From Fluviirhizobium alvei (GTDB lineage: Bacteria > Pseudomonadota > Alphaproteobacteria > Rhizobiales > Rhizobiaceae): DNA of 64,000 bases. The position numbers were made by a program, and so were the translations under genes. Under the pieces are notes generated by a model. It was not told where the DNA came from. It ran no database searches and saw only the letters and a list, made by a program, of their open reading frames with translations. Each line of letters starts with the position of its first letter. Position 1 is the first letter of the stretch. The DNA lies in the NCBI RefSeq assembly GCF_030551875.1, contig NZ_JAUOZU010000006.1:553926-617925 (forward strand), given 5' to 3'. This document shows, piece by piece, positions 57,300-64,000 of this stretch.

Positions 57300-57424
57300 C
57301 CCTCACCCCGGCTCCGCTTCGATCGGCGGACCTCTCCCCGCTGGGGAGTGGAGACCCGCAACGGCGCTGCAAACTCCCTCTTCTCTCCGACGGGGAGAAG
57401 GTGGCGCAGAGCGCCGGATGAGGG
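57300..57424. repeat. RIME-like palindromic intergenic repeat
   Basis: The 153-bp gap between the UGT and first cupin gene is nearly filled by an element with terminal inverted ends (CCCTCA ... TGAGGG, extending to CCGGC/GCCGG), and two internal hairpins ctcccc-GCT-ggggag (57334-57348) and ttctctcc-GAC-ggggagaa (57381-57399). Layout and sequence resemble the Rhizobium intergenic mosaic elements (RIME). Family membership is from memory; only one copy occurs in this window. Confidence 0.7.
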
Positions 57425-57449
57425 GGATACTTCATATTGGGAGATACTC

Positions 57450-57812
57450 ATGACCGATACACTGAAAACCACCGCACCCCACATCCACAATGCCACCACT
57501 TTCGATGACCTCGTCGATTGGGGGGTGCAGTCGGATGCGATCGAAGGCGTGTCGAAATCCACCGGCCGCCTTCTCTTCAAGGGGCCGAACAACCAGCCGG
57601 AGACAGGCATCTGGGTCTGCACTCCCGGGCGTTGGCGCCTGTCGATCCCGCGCGACGAGTTCTGCCATTTCGTTTCAGGCTCCGCGACCTATCGTTCGGA
57701 TGATGGTGAAGTGGTCGAAGTTTCGCCCGGTACGGCGGTGATGTTCAAGGCCGGATGGACCGGTGAATGCACCGTCCATGAGACGATGCGAAACATCTAC
57801 ATGCTGGTTTGA
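57450..57812 (+). CDS. DUF861-type (Cupin_3) small cupin, copy 1
   Basis: A 120-residue single-domain cupin. The core ETGIWVCTPGRWRLSIPRDEFCHFVSGSATYRSDDGEVVEVSPGTAVMFKAGWTGECTVHETMRNIYML matches the Cupin_3/DUF861 pattern, with EFCHF, GxxxxF and the terminal HETMR-IY. The start at MTDTLKT follows ggagatactc. The family includes (S)-ureidoglycine aminohydrolase-like and EutQ-like proteins, but these short forms are uncharacterised. First of three tandem paralogues. Confidence 0.87.
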   Translation: MTDTLKTTAPHIHNATTFDDLVDWGVQSDAIEGVSKSTGRLLFKGPNNQPETGIWVCTPGRWRLSIPRDEFCHFVSGSATYRSDDGEVVEVSPGTAVMFKAGWTGECTVHETMRNIYMLV

Positions 57813-57817
57813 TCGCC

Positions 57818-58174
57818 ATGACGACACCGTTAGTGACCACACCCTTCTGGGTAAATGCTGCAAAAGTCGAACTCGAAGACTGGGGTCCCTCCAAGACCGC
57901 CACTGCGGGCAATCCCGTCATGGCTGGCAAGATCCTCAGCGCCAACCCGGATGGGTCGAGCGAATGCGGCATCTGGTCCTGCACGCCGGGCACCCGCACG
58001 ATTACGATCGCCAGCGACGAATTCTGCGTCTTTCTCGGCGGCAAGGGCCTCTACATTCACGAAAGCGGCGAGGAAATCGCCGTTGAAGCCGGTTCGATTG
58101 TCTTCTTTCCCGGAGGCTGGACCGGCACGTCCATCATTACTGAAACACTGTCCAAGGCTTTCATGAGCCGTTGA
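57818..58174 (+). CDS. DUF861-type small cupin, copy 2 (divergent)
   Basis: A 118-residue cupin beginning 5 bp after copy 1. The core ECGIWSCTPGTRTITIASDEFCVFLGGKGLYIHESGEEIAVEAGSIVFFPGGWTGTSIITETLSKAFMS aligns with its neighbours, but the His of EFCHF is Val here and the HET near the end is TET, so metal-binding residues are lost. It may be a catalytically inactive partner in a hetero-oligomer with copies 1 and 3 (inference). RBS weak, suggesting translational coupling. Confidence 0.85.
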   Translation: MTTPLVTTPFWVNAAKVELEDWGPSKTATAGNPVMAGKILSANPDGSSECGIWSCTPGTRTITIASDEFCVFLGGKGLYIHESGEEIAVEAGSIVFFPGGWTGTSIITETLSKAFMSR

Positions 58175-58190
58175 ATTCAAAGGAATAAAC

Positions 58191-58538
58191 ATGACCTCCG
58201 CACCCCTGATGTACAAGCCGCTGGAGCAGGAAAACCTCGTGGATTGGGGCACCATCCCGACCATGATCGAAGGTGTCAGCCATGTATCCGGCAAACTGAT
58301 CCACAAGGGACCGAACGGCGAAAGCGAATGCGGTCTTTGGGTCTGCACGCCCGGCAAGTGGGAATGCCACGTGACCCGCGACGAATTCTGCCACTTCCTC
58401 GAAGGTCGTTCGACCTATGTGCATGAAAGCGGCGAGGTGATCGAGATCACCCCGGACACAGCCGCCTTCTTCCCGAAGGATTGGAAGGGCGTCTGCACCG
58501 TCCATGAGACGATCAAGAAAGTCTACATGATCCGCTGA
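58191..58538 (+). CDS. DUF861-type small cupin, copy 3
   Basis: A 115-residue cupin with an aggaat ribosome-binding site. The core ECGLWVCTPGKWECHVTRDEFCHFLEGRSTYVHESGEVIEITPDTAAFFPKDWKGVCTVHETIKKVYMI retains EFCHF and VHETIKK, like copy 1. It is 16 bp after copy 2 and followed by a 9-bp hairpin before the dehydrogenase gene. Copies 1 and 3 are closer in their putative active sites than either is to copy 2. Confidence 0.87.
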   Translation: MTSAPLMYKPLEQENLVDWGTIPTMIEGVSHVSGKLIHKGPNGESECGLWVCTPGKWECHVTRDEFCHFLEGRSTYVHESGEVIEITPDTAAFFPKDWKGVCTVHETIKKVYMIR

Positions 58539-58555
58539 GGATCGCTCGACCGCGA

Positions 58556-58577
58556 CCCGCATGGAGCACCATGCGGG
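58556..58577 (+). other. Intercistronic hairpin after the cupin genes
   Basis: A perfect 9-bp stem (cccgcatgg / ccatgcggg) with a 4-nt loop AGCA, without a U-run, in the gap between the third cupin and the aldehyde dehydrogenase gene. Probably an mRNA stability or weak attenuation element within the operon. Confidence 0.55.
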
Positions 58578-58604
58578 CCCACCCCTTTCATGCGAGTAAA
58601 ACAC

Positions 58605-60110
58605 ATGTTCGATCCGGAAAAGCCCGTTCATTACCTTCATCCGCATTACCTGCCCTCGACCGGTTCACGGATGGAAATCATCAATCCGGCCTCTCTGACG
58701 ATCGAAGGCGAAATTGCCAATACGACGCCGGATGAAATCGCGCTTGTTCTTAAGGCGGCGACCGTGGCGCAGAAGGGCTGGAAACAGCTGGATGCCAAGA
58801 CCCGCGCGACATTGCTACATCGCGTCGCCAACAAGATCGAGGCCACGGATATGCGCCGTTGCGCCGAACTGATGGTGCGCGAGATGGGAAAGCCTTACCC
58901 CGAAGCGATCGGCGAAGTCGCCAATTGCGCCGGAGCCTTCCGCTATTTTGCGGAAATGGCGCGCGATGACGGCGGCAAGGTTGCCGGCACCACCCAGACC
59001 GGCTCGTTCCAATATGCCCGCTATGAGCCGGTCGGCGTCTCGGTCCATATCATGCCGTTCAATTTCCCGATCCTGCTCATGTGCTGGACGGTGGCCGCAT
59101 CACTTGCGGCTGGCAATGCCTGCATCATCAAGCCCGCATTGGCCACAACGCTTTCGACGCTCCAATTCATGGGGGTGTTCGAAGCCTTGCCCGATGGGCT
59201 CGTCTCCTGCCTGCCGGGCGGTGCCGATGTTGCCCAGGCCCTCATCGCGTCACCCATGACCCATGCCGTAGCCTTTACCGGGTCGGTTGCGGCCGGCAAG
59301 GCCGTGGCGATGGCTGCAGCTGCCCAGATGAAGCCGGCGGTCATCGAAGCCGGTGGTTCCGATCCGCTGATCATCACGAAACATGCGCCGCTCGGCATTG
59401 CGGCCGCCGGTGCCGTCACCGCCGCCTTCCATATGTCCGGCCAGGTCTGCACCTCGGCGGAACGGTTCTTCGTGGTGGATGCGGTCCATGACGATTTTAT
59501 CGAGGCCTTTGTCGAAGAAACCCGTAGGCTCCGCGTCGGCCCCGGGCTCAGCCGCGCCGAAATCGGTCCGCTCGTCTCCGAAGCGGCCCGCAACAAGGTG
59601 ATCCGCCTCGTCGAGGACGCGAAATCCAAGGGCGCCAAGGTCGTCACCGGCGGCAACATTCCGGCCGATCAGCCGGTCGGCTGGTTCTTCGAACCGACCA
59701 TCCTTACCGATTGCACCATGGATATGGCCGTGATGCATGAGGAATGTTTTGGCCCCGTCGCCTCCGTCGTTCGCGTCAGGGATTTCGACGAAGCGATCGA
59801 GCTCGCGAACCGCAGCGAATTCGGCCTCGGCGCCTCGGTCTTCACCACCTCGCTGGAAGAGGCGATGGAAGCGGCCGAAAGACTCGAAGCCGGCATGGTC
59901 TGGGTCAACAATCCGCTGATCGACAATGACGCCCTTCCCTTCGGCGGCTGGAAAATGTCCGGCATCGGCCGCGAACTTTCCCGCCTCGGCCTCGATACGT
60001 TCCGGCGTTCCAAGATGGTGATTGTCGATCACAAGCCGGTGCGCCAGGGCTGGTGGTACCCCTATCCCGATGACTGGTTCTATGACGCTGGCGGACGCAA
60101 GCATGTCTGA
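58605..60110 (+). CDS. Aldehyde dehydrogenase (succinate-semialdehyde/aminoaldehyde type)
   Basis: A 501-residue aldehyde dehydrogenase. The catalytic Cys is in MSGQVCTSAERF, the general base in VIEAGGSDP, and the cofactor-binding site in FTGSVAAGKAV; the protein ends GLDTFRRSKMVIVDHKPVRQGWWYPYPDDWFYDAGG, an unusual Trp/Tyr-rich tail. It resembles GabD-type enzymes overall but the specificity cannot be read. Start placed at MFDPEKP; an in-frame ATG lies 15 bp upstream (58590). It probably oxidises an aldehyde formed from the imported substrate. Confidence 0.88.
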   Translation: MFDPEKPVHYLHPHYLPSTGSRMEIINPASLTIEGEIANTTPDEIALVLKAATVAQKGWKQLDAKTRATLLHRVANKIEATDMRRCAELMVREMGKPYPEAIGEVANCAGAFRYFAEMARDDGGKVAGTTQTGSFQYARYEPVGVSVHIMPFNFPILLMCWTVAASLAAGNACIIKPALATTLSTLQFMGVFEALPDGLVSCLPGGADVAQALIASPMTHAVAFTGSVAAGKAVAMAAAAQMKPAVIEAGGSDPLIITKHAPLGIAAAGAVTAAFHMSGQVCTSAERFFVVDAVHDDFIEAFVEETRRLRVGPGLSRAEIGPLVSEAARNKVIRLVEDAKSKGAKVVTGGNIPADQPVGWFFEPTILTDCTMDMAVMHEECFGPVASVVRVRDFDEAIELANRSEFGLGASVFTTSLEEAMEAAERLEAGMVWVNNPLIDNDALPFGGWKMSGIGRELSRLGLDTFRRSKMVIVDHKPVRQGWWYPYPDDWFYDAGGRKHV

Positions 60111-60143
60111 GCGCAGTTTCGACAACGAACGAAAGCAGAGAAA

Positions 60144-61331
60144 ATGATTATGACCCTCCTCGGCGGCGCAGGTTTCATGGGCGCCGGCGTCGTGCGCGAC
60201 CTGATTTCCGATCGCGCCATCATCGATATCAGGACCATCCGTATTGCCGATGTTTCGCGCGAGCGGATCGAAGCGTTGATCGCCGAGCTTGGCGACAAGC
60301 GTCTGGTGGCTGTCGATCTGCAGGTGTCGGATGCAGCGAGCCTGAAAGGCGCTATTGCCGGTTCCGATATCATCATCAACTGCGTGCCGACCCTGCTCGG
60401 CTTCCAGATGACGATCTTCGAAGCCGCGTTTGAAGCCCGCATTCCCTATGTCGATCTCGGCGGCCTCGGCACCTATACGGTCAAGCAGATCGCCGAGCAT
60501 GAGCGCTTCAAGGCCGCTGGCGTTACCGCGGTGACCGGCGTCGGTGCCGATCCCGGTATGTCGAACGTCATTTGCCGCGCGGTTGCCGACGAACTCGACG
60601 AAATCGATCGCATCAATCTCTACTGGGCAGCCGAATTTGTCGGCGACGAAAATCCCGTTCTGGTGCCGCCCTACTCGATTTCCACCGTGCTCGCCGAATA
60701 TGCCCATCCCTCGACGCAGTTCCTTGAAGGCAAACATGTCACCTGCGCACCGATGACCGGTGTGGAAGTGGTGGAACTGCCGGAACCCTGGGGCAAATGC
60801 GAATTCATGTATTCGCCCCATTCCGAGCAGCTGACAGTCCCGCTCGCCGATGGCATCCGCGAAAAGGGTATCAAGGAATTCACCTGGAAACTCCATCTGC
60901 CGCATCGCGAGCACGAGGCTTGGGTCGGGCTGGTGAAGGCCGGATTCGGTGATTTTGCCGATGAAGTCGAGGTCAACGGCACCAAGGTCAAGCCGATCGA
61001 TGTTCTGTCGAAAGTCATCGCCCGCAATATCGAGCGCAATCGCGACCGTATCCCGGATCAGTCGAGCCACGAGATCCATTTCGCGATCGGTCAGGGTCGC
61101 AAGAATGGCAAACCGGCCACTGCGCGGGTGGATGTCATCGTGACGCCGAACGCGATGTATGACGGCTATGTCGATGCCTGCACTTCCATGAATGCATCGA
61201 TCGCCGCCCAGCTGATCCTCAAATATCCGAAGAAAGCCGGCGTCTATGCACCGGAAGGCTATTTCGATGCCGAAACCTACTTCCCGGAACTGGAAAAGCG
61301 CGGCTTCAAGATCGTCAAGACCGTGAGCTGA
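60144..61331 (+). CDS. Saccharopine-dehydrogenase-like NAD(P)-dependent oxidoreductase
   Basis: A 395-residue protein with an N-terminal Rossmann fold (MTLLGGAGFMGAGVVRDLIS; GxGxxG-like GGAGFMG) of the Sacchrp_dh_NADP family, and a C-terminal catalytic domain starting after GVGADPGMSNVICRAVAD. The family includes saccharopine, lysine 6- and carboxynorspermidine dehydrogenases, which act on secondary amines, so a link to the polyamine-type importer is suggestive. Last gene of the rightward operon, 33 bp after the aldehyde dehydrogenase, and followed by a terminator. The start could also be MTLL at 60150. Confidence 0.85.
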   Translation: MIMTLLGGAGFMGAGVVRDLISDRAIIDIRTIRIADVSRERIEALIAELGDKRLVAVDLQVSDAASLKGAIAGSDIIINCVPTLLGFQMTIFEAAFEARIPYVDLGGLGTYTVKQIAEHERFKAAGVTAVTGVGADPGMSNVICRAVADELDEIDRINLYWAAEFVGDENPVLVPPYSISTVLAEYAHPSTQFLEGKHVTCAPMTGVEVVELPEPWGKCEFMYSPHSEQLTVPLADGIREKGIKEFTWKLHLPHREHEAWVGLVKAGFGDFADEVEVNGTKVKPIDVLSKVIARNIERNRDRIPDQSSHEIHFAIGQGRKNGKPATARVDVIVTPNAMYDGYVDACTSMNASIAAQLILKYPKKAGVYAPEGYFDAETYFPELEKRGFKIVKTVS

Positions 61332-61361
61332 TCGTCAAAAGACAAAGCCCCAGAAACACCA

Positions 61362-61391
61362 AAGCCCCCGAAACGGCTGTTCCGGGGGCTT
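61362..61391. terminator. Terminator at the end of the ABC-UGT-cupin operon
   Basis: Stem aagcccccg / cgggggctt with one mismatch above and a further AAC/GTT pairing around a GGCT loop, followed by a T-rich tail (cttgtttc). It separates the rightward operon from the opposing NmrA-type gene, whose stop is at 61411, and may serve both. Confidence 0.8.
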
Positions 61392-61410
61392 GTTTCTACG
61401 CTTCGACCAA

Positions 61411-62295
61411 TTAGCCGAAGGCGGCCTTGTTGGCTTCGAAGAAGGCCTTGAGCGGGCTTGCCTTGTGACCGGTCAGGGTCTCGACGTCATCCGTGACGAG
61501 ATCGATGCCGCCTTCGCGCGTGTTGGCATCGAAACCGACCAGGAACGGGATCATGAATTCCGGCACGCCGGCCGCCTTCATGCCACCGGCAAGCTGTTCG
61601 TCGGTCAGATGAACCACGTTGAGCGGCTTGCCGACGATCTGGCTGGCAAGGGCTGCGATTTCAGCGGTGGTGAACTTTTCCGGGCCTGTCAGCGTGTAGG
61701 TCTTGCTCTCGGTAGTGGTCGCCGAAAGGGCCGCAGCCAGAGCATCGGCGCAATCGGCACGCGAGACATGGGTGACCTTGCCTTCGCCAGCCGACGTGTA
61801 CCATTGACCCGAGGCAAAGGCCTGCGGCAGGCTCATGAACAGGTTTTCCTGGTACCAGGCATTGCGCAGGATCGTGAAGGAAAGGCCGGAAGCCTTGACC
61901 GCTTCTTCGGTGCCGCGATGGTCGCCGGCAAAGGTGATCTTCGATTCCGGTCCCGGGTTCGGCATCGATGTATAGATGATGTGCTTGACGCCGGCAGCCT
62001 TGGCGGCCTGAACTGCATTCGTCTGCTGCTTGAGGCGCGTGCCGATGCCATCGATTGCATCGGTCGATACGATTGCCAGACGATCGGCGCCGGCAAAAGC
62101 CTTGGTCAGCCCTTCGAGATCGTTGAAATCGGCCTGGCGGACCTCAACACCCTTGGCGGCATAGTCGGCCAGCTTGGAAGGGTCACGGGTGGTCGCGATG
62201 ATATCGCCTGCGGCAACACCACGGGCCAGAAGGCTGTCGAGCGTGAGCTTGCCGAGATGACCGGCCGCGCCGGTGAGCAGGAGTTTCTGAGCCAT
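61411..62295 (-). CDS. NmrA/QorB-like NAD(P)-dependent quinone oxidoreductase
   Basis: A 294-residue atypical SDR. The N terminus QKLLLTGAAGHLGKLTLDSLLARG holds the TGxxGxxG dinucleotide motif. The sequence IIATTRDPSKLADYAAKGVEVRQADFND is typical of the QorB (YtfG)/NmrA group, which reduces quinones with NADPH. Start at MAQKLL. It is divergent from an HxlR-type regulator, the usual arrangement for redox-responsive qorB-qorR pairs, so that regulator probably controls it. Confidence 0.88.
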   Translation of the reverse strand: MAQKLLLTGAAGHLGKLTLDSLLARGVAAGDIIATTRDPSKLADYAAKGVEVRQADFNDLEGLTKAFAGADRLAIVSTDAIDGIGTRLKQQTNAVQAAKAAGVKHIIYTSMPNPGPESKITFAGDHRGTEEAVKASGLSFTILRNAWYQENLFMSLPQAFASGQWYTSAGEGKVTHVSRADCADALAAALSATTTESKTYTLTGPEKFTTAEIAALASQIVGKPLNVVHLTDEQLAGGMKAAGVPEFMIPFLVGFDANTREGGIDLVTDDVETLTGHKASPLKAFFEANKAAFG

Positions 62296-62442
62296 GGTGT
62301 TTCCTTTGTGTGGCCTGTCGGCGGGCATCCTTGCCCGCGAATGGATGAAGGTCTCTTTTTGAGACTTGCTCTTATTTATAGCTTGCCAGCCTCTTGTAAA
62401 GGAGGCATTATTTTCTCAGTAGGTTACAAAAAGGGAACCGGC

Positions 62443-62856
62443 ATGAATGACATACCCTCGCCTGCCGAACTCGTTCGCAATCGCCTGAACGACTACAAAC
62501 GGCTTGGCTTCAATCCGGCTGACTGTCCGGTGCGCGATGTCATGGATCAGATAAGCGGCAAATGGTCGATGCTGATGCTGCTGGAACTGGCTTCCGGTCC
62601 CAAGCGATTCGGCGTCCTGAGGCGCAGCGTGCCCGATATCTCGCAACGCATGCTGACCCAGACATTGCGCGAGCTGCAACGCGGCGGCTATATCAGCCGC
62701 ACCGTGTTTCCCACCAAACCACCAAGTGTGGAATATCAGCTGACACCGCTCGGTCAGTCCTTCATGAAGCCGCTCGCCATGCTCGTCGATTGGGCAGAAA
62801 CCAATCATGACCGGATCCGGCAGGCTAGGCTGGACTTCGAGGACCAGCCCGCCTGA
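62443..62856 (+). CDS. HxlR-family transcriptional regulator
   Basis: A 137-residue winged-helix regulator with the HxlR signature PVRDVMDQISGKWSMLMLLELASGPKRFGVLRRSVPDISQRMLTQTLRELQRGGYISR. A single N-terminal Cys (NPADCPVRD) lies where QorR/YodB-type sensors carry their redox-reactive Cys. Start at MNDIPSPAE after aaaaaggg. It is divergent from the NmrA-type oxidoreductase gene across a 147-bp AT-rich region, which probably contains the operator; I could not pin down a clear palindrome there. Confidence 0.9.
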   Translation: MNDIPSPAELVRNRLNDYKRLGFNPADCPVRDVMDQISGKWSMLMLLELASGPKRFGVLRRSVPDISQRMLTQTLRELQRGGYISRTVFPTKPPSVEYQLTPLGQSFMKPLAMLVDWAETNHDRIRQARLDFEDQPA

Positions 62857-62872
62857 TCGCCGGGCGATCCGC

Positions 62873-63766
62873 TCAGATCTTCACATATTTGCGCCAGTCG
62901 TGCTCTTCGCGAAAGCCGAGCATTTCCCGGATCTTGCGGTTGGAGAACAGCGCTTCATATTCGCCGACCTCGCGTGTGAACGGCACATTCGGAAAGAAGT
63001 GCTCGGCTAGTTCGCGCGTCGGCTGGCTCGCCGAATTGGTATCATTGCCGGCATTGAAGACCTGGTAACCGAGCCCATCCTTCTCGATGCAGAGATGGAC
63101 GATCTGGCCGAGATCGCGCGCATCGATATAACACCAGGCATTGCGCTTGCGGATTTCCGGATGCGCGAAATAATGCGGAAACCGGTCATATTCATGCGGT
63201 TCGATGACATTGCCGATACGAAGCGCATAGATGTCTGCGCCGGTTCGCTCGGCAAAGGCACGCGCCGTCTTCTCGTTCACCACCTTCGACAGACCATAGG
63301 AATCCATCGGATCGACGTCATAATCCTCTTCCAGCGGGAAAGAATGAAAATCCCGATGCCCATCGGCAAAGCAGATGCCGTATGTGGTCTCCGACGAGGC
63401 AATGATGACCTTGCGGATACCGAGTTTGACGGCCGCTTCGATGACATTGTAGGTGCCCATCACATTGACCCGGAAGGTCTCATTGTCGGGCGTAATCAGG
63501 ATGCGCGGGATGGCGGCAAAATGAACAACCGCATCATAGGGCAGAACGCTTTTGCCGGTTTCGAGATCCGGGAAATCGCGATGCATCGACAAGGCACCGA
63601 ACACCTGACCGAGATCGGTGATGTCGGCCTTGATATTGGCGACGCCAGGGCTGTCGAGCGGCACGAGATCGATATTGGTCACCTCATAACCGGCATTCAC
63701 CAGCCAGGGCACCACATGGCGACCCGCCTTGCCCGAACCACCGGTGAATAGAATTCGCTTTTTCAT
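62873..63766 (-). CDS. NAD-dependent epimerase/dehydratase-type extended SDR
   Basis: A 297-residue extended SDR. The start MKKRILFTGGSGKAGRHVVPWLV, following aggagg, carries TGGxGxxG-type cofactor binding. The catalytic residues are ASSETTYG (Ser) and YGLSK (Tyr-x-x-x-Lys). It is similar in outline to uronate dehydrogenases and nucleotide-sugar epimerases, but the specificity cannot be read from sequence alone. It converges on the HxlR gene with a 16-bp gap and lies downstream of tuf, separated by a terminator. Confidence 0.85.
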   Translation of the reverse strand: MKKRILFTGGSGKAGRHVVPWLVNAGYEVTNIDLVPLDSPGVANIKADITDLGQVFGALSMHRDFPDLETGKSVLPYDAVVHFAAIPRILITPDNETFRVNVMGTYNVIEAAVKLGIRKVIIASSETTYGICFADGHRDFHSFPLEEDYDVDPMDSYGLSKVVNEKTARAFAERTGADIYALRIGNVIEPHEYDRFPHYFAHPEIRKRNAWCYIDARDLGQIVHLCIEKDGLGYQVFNAGNDTNSASQPTRELAEHFFPNVPFTREVGEYEALFSNRKIREMLGFREEHDWRKYVKI

Positions 63767-63877
63767 ATTTGGTCCTCCTGATCTATCCAACGTGCGAACA
63801 GACAAACTGGCAAGGGCTGGGACCCAAAATATCATACTATTCACAGGGCGAAGCATGCGGCATCGGTCGAAACGCAA

Positions 63878-63907
63878 AAGGCCCCGCCGTTTCCGGCGAG
63901 GCCTTTC
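63878..63907 (-). terminator. Intrinsic terminator of tuf
   Basis: A 13-bp stem with one mismatch (aaaggcc-c-cgccg / cggcg-a-ggccttt) around a TTTC loop, 17 bp after the tuf stop on the minus strand. It ends in ccttttgcg in that direction, so it terminates tuf and insulates the SDR gene. Confidence 0.78.
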
Positions 63908-63924
63908 GCAAATTCTAGCCGAGA

Positions 63925-64000
63925 TTACTCGATGATGGAGGCGACGATGCCTGCACCGACGGTACGGCCACCTTCGCGGATAGCGAAGCGGAGCTTTTCT
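63925..64000 (-). CDS. tuf: Elongation factor Tu, C-terminal end (partial)
   Basis: Only the last 24 codons and the TAA stop are inside the window. The product ends EKLRFAIREGGRTVGAGIVASIIE, the almost invariant C terminus of EF-Tu, the GTPase that brings aminoacyl-tRNA to the ribosome. Transcribed leftward and followed by its own terminator. It continues beyond the right edge. Confidence 0.95.
   Translation of the reverse strand, partial: EKLRFAIREGGRTVGAGIVASIIE

Noticed and set aside
59250..61079. Long antisense frame (609 codons) opposite the second ALDH and saccharopine-dehydrogenase-like genes
   Set aside because: It spans two well-supported genes on the other strand and shows no motif or leader, so it is a codon-bias artefact.

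Overview
The window is about 60% GC, densely coded, and looks like the main chromosome of a member of the Rhizobiaceae (Rhizobium/Agrobacterium-like Hyphomicrobiales). The evidence is the metG-tatD-metallohydrolase run, an alphaproteobacterial LexA box (GAAC-N7-GAAC) between uvrA and ssb, a glnBA operon with a sigma-54 promoter, an IalB-family protein, a DUF982 protein and a RIME-like palindromic intergenic repeat. I see no phage, integrase, transposase, CRISPR array or rRNA. There is one tRNA, tRNA-Ser(UGA). Naming a genus would be a guess.

Layout. 1-6140: the 3' end of metG, tatD, a PhnP-like hydrolase, purC, hspQ (with a perfect FixK/FNR box upstream), a coiled-coil membrane protein paired with a TAXI-type binding protein, and a GNAT acetyltransferase. 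6158-8340: the glnB-glnA operon and its nitrogen-control promoter. 8341-20440: nnrDE, an EamA exporter, a Na/Pi cotransporter with a textbook Pho box, uvrA/ssb under a shared LexA box, a YqaA-type protein, marC and gyrA. 20443-27161: a SPINDLY/OGT-like protein, a 45-aa membrane protein, a cupin, a FUSC exporter with its MarR regulator, and ilvA. 27186-31600: tgt-queA, two cyclophilins, coaD, and a second 45-aa membrane protein. This protein and its upstream DNA are paralogous to the first. 31603-42800: ialB, a YejA-like binding protein, a FrnE/DsbA-like protein, mfd-sdhE, recG, tRNA-Ser, and a signal-peptidase-like protein lacking the catalytic lysine. 42813-48080: a type II P-type ATPase, a DUF982 protein, a beta-lactamase-fold hydrolase and an SGNH hydrolase.

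48095-61331 is the accessory region of most interest. It is a divergent cluster around one GntR-regulator promoter. Leftward are the regulator, a UGT-type glycosyltransferase and an aldehyde dehydrogenase. Rightward are a complete PotD/B/C/A-type ABC importer, a second paralogous UGT, three tandem DUF861-type cupins, a second aldehyde dehydrogenase and a saccharopine-dehydrogenase-like oxidoreductase. I do not recognise it as a characterised pathway. The natural reading is uptake and oxidation of an amine-like or polyamine-like compound, with two glycosyltransferases whose role in such a pathway is unexplained.

61411-64000: an NmrA-type oxidoreductase divergent from its HxlR regulator, an NAD-dependent epimerase-type SDR, and the 3' end of tuf.

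The best sequence-level discoveries are the paralogous 45-aa membrane-protein loci with an identically spaced upstream element, the UGT/ABC/cupin cluster, Tgt without its zinc ligands, a signal peptidase with Met in place of the general-base Lys, and several promoter boxes that tie housekeeping genes to oxygen, phosphate, nitrogen and DNA-damage control.
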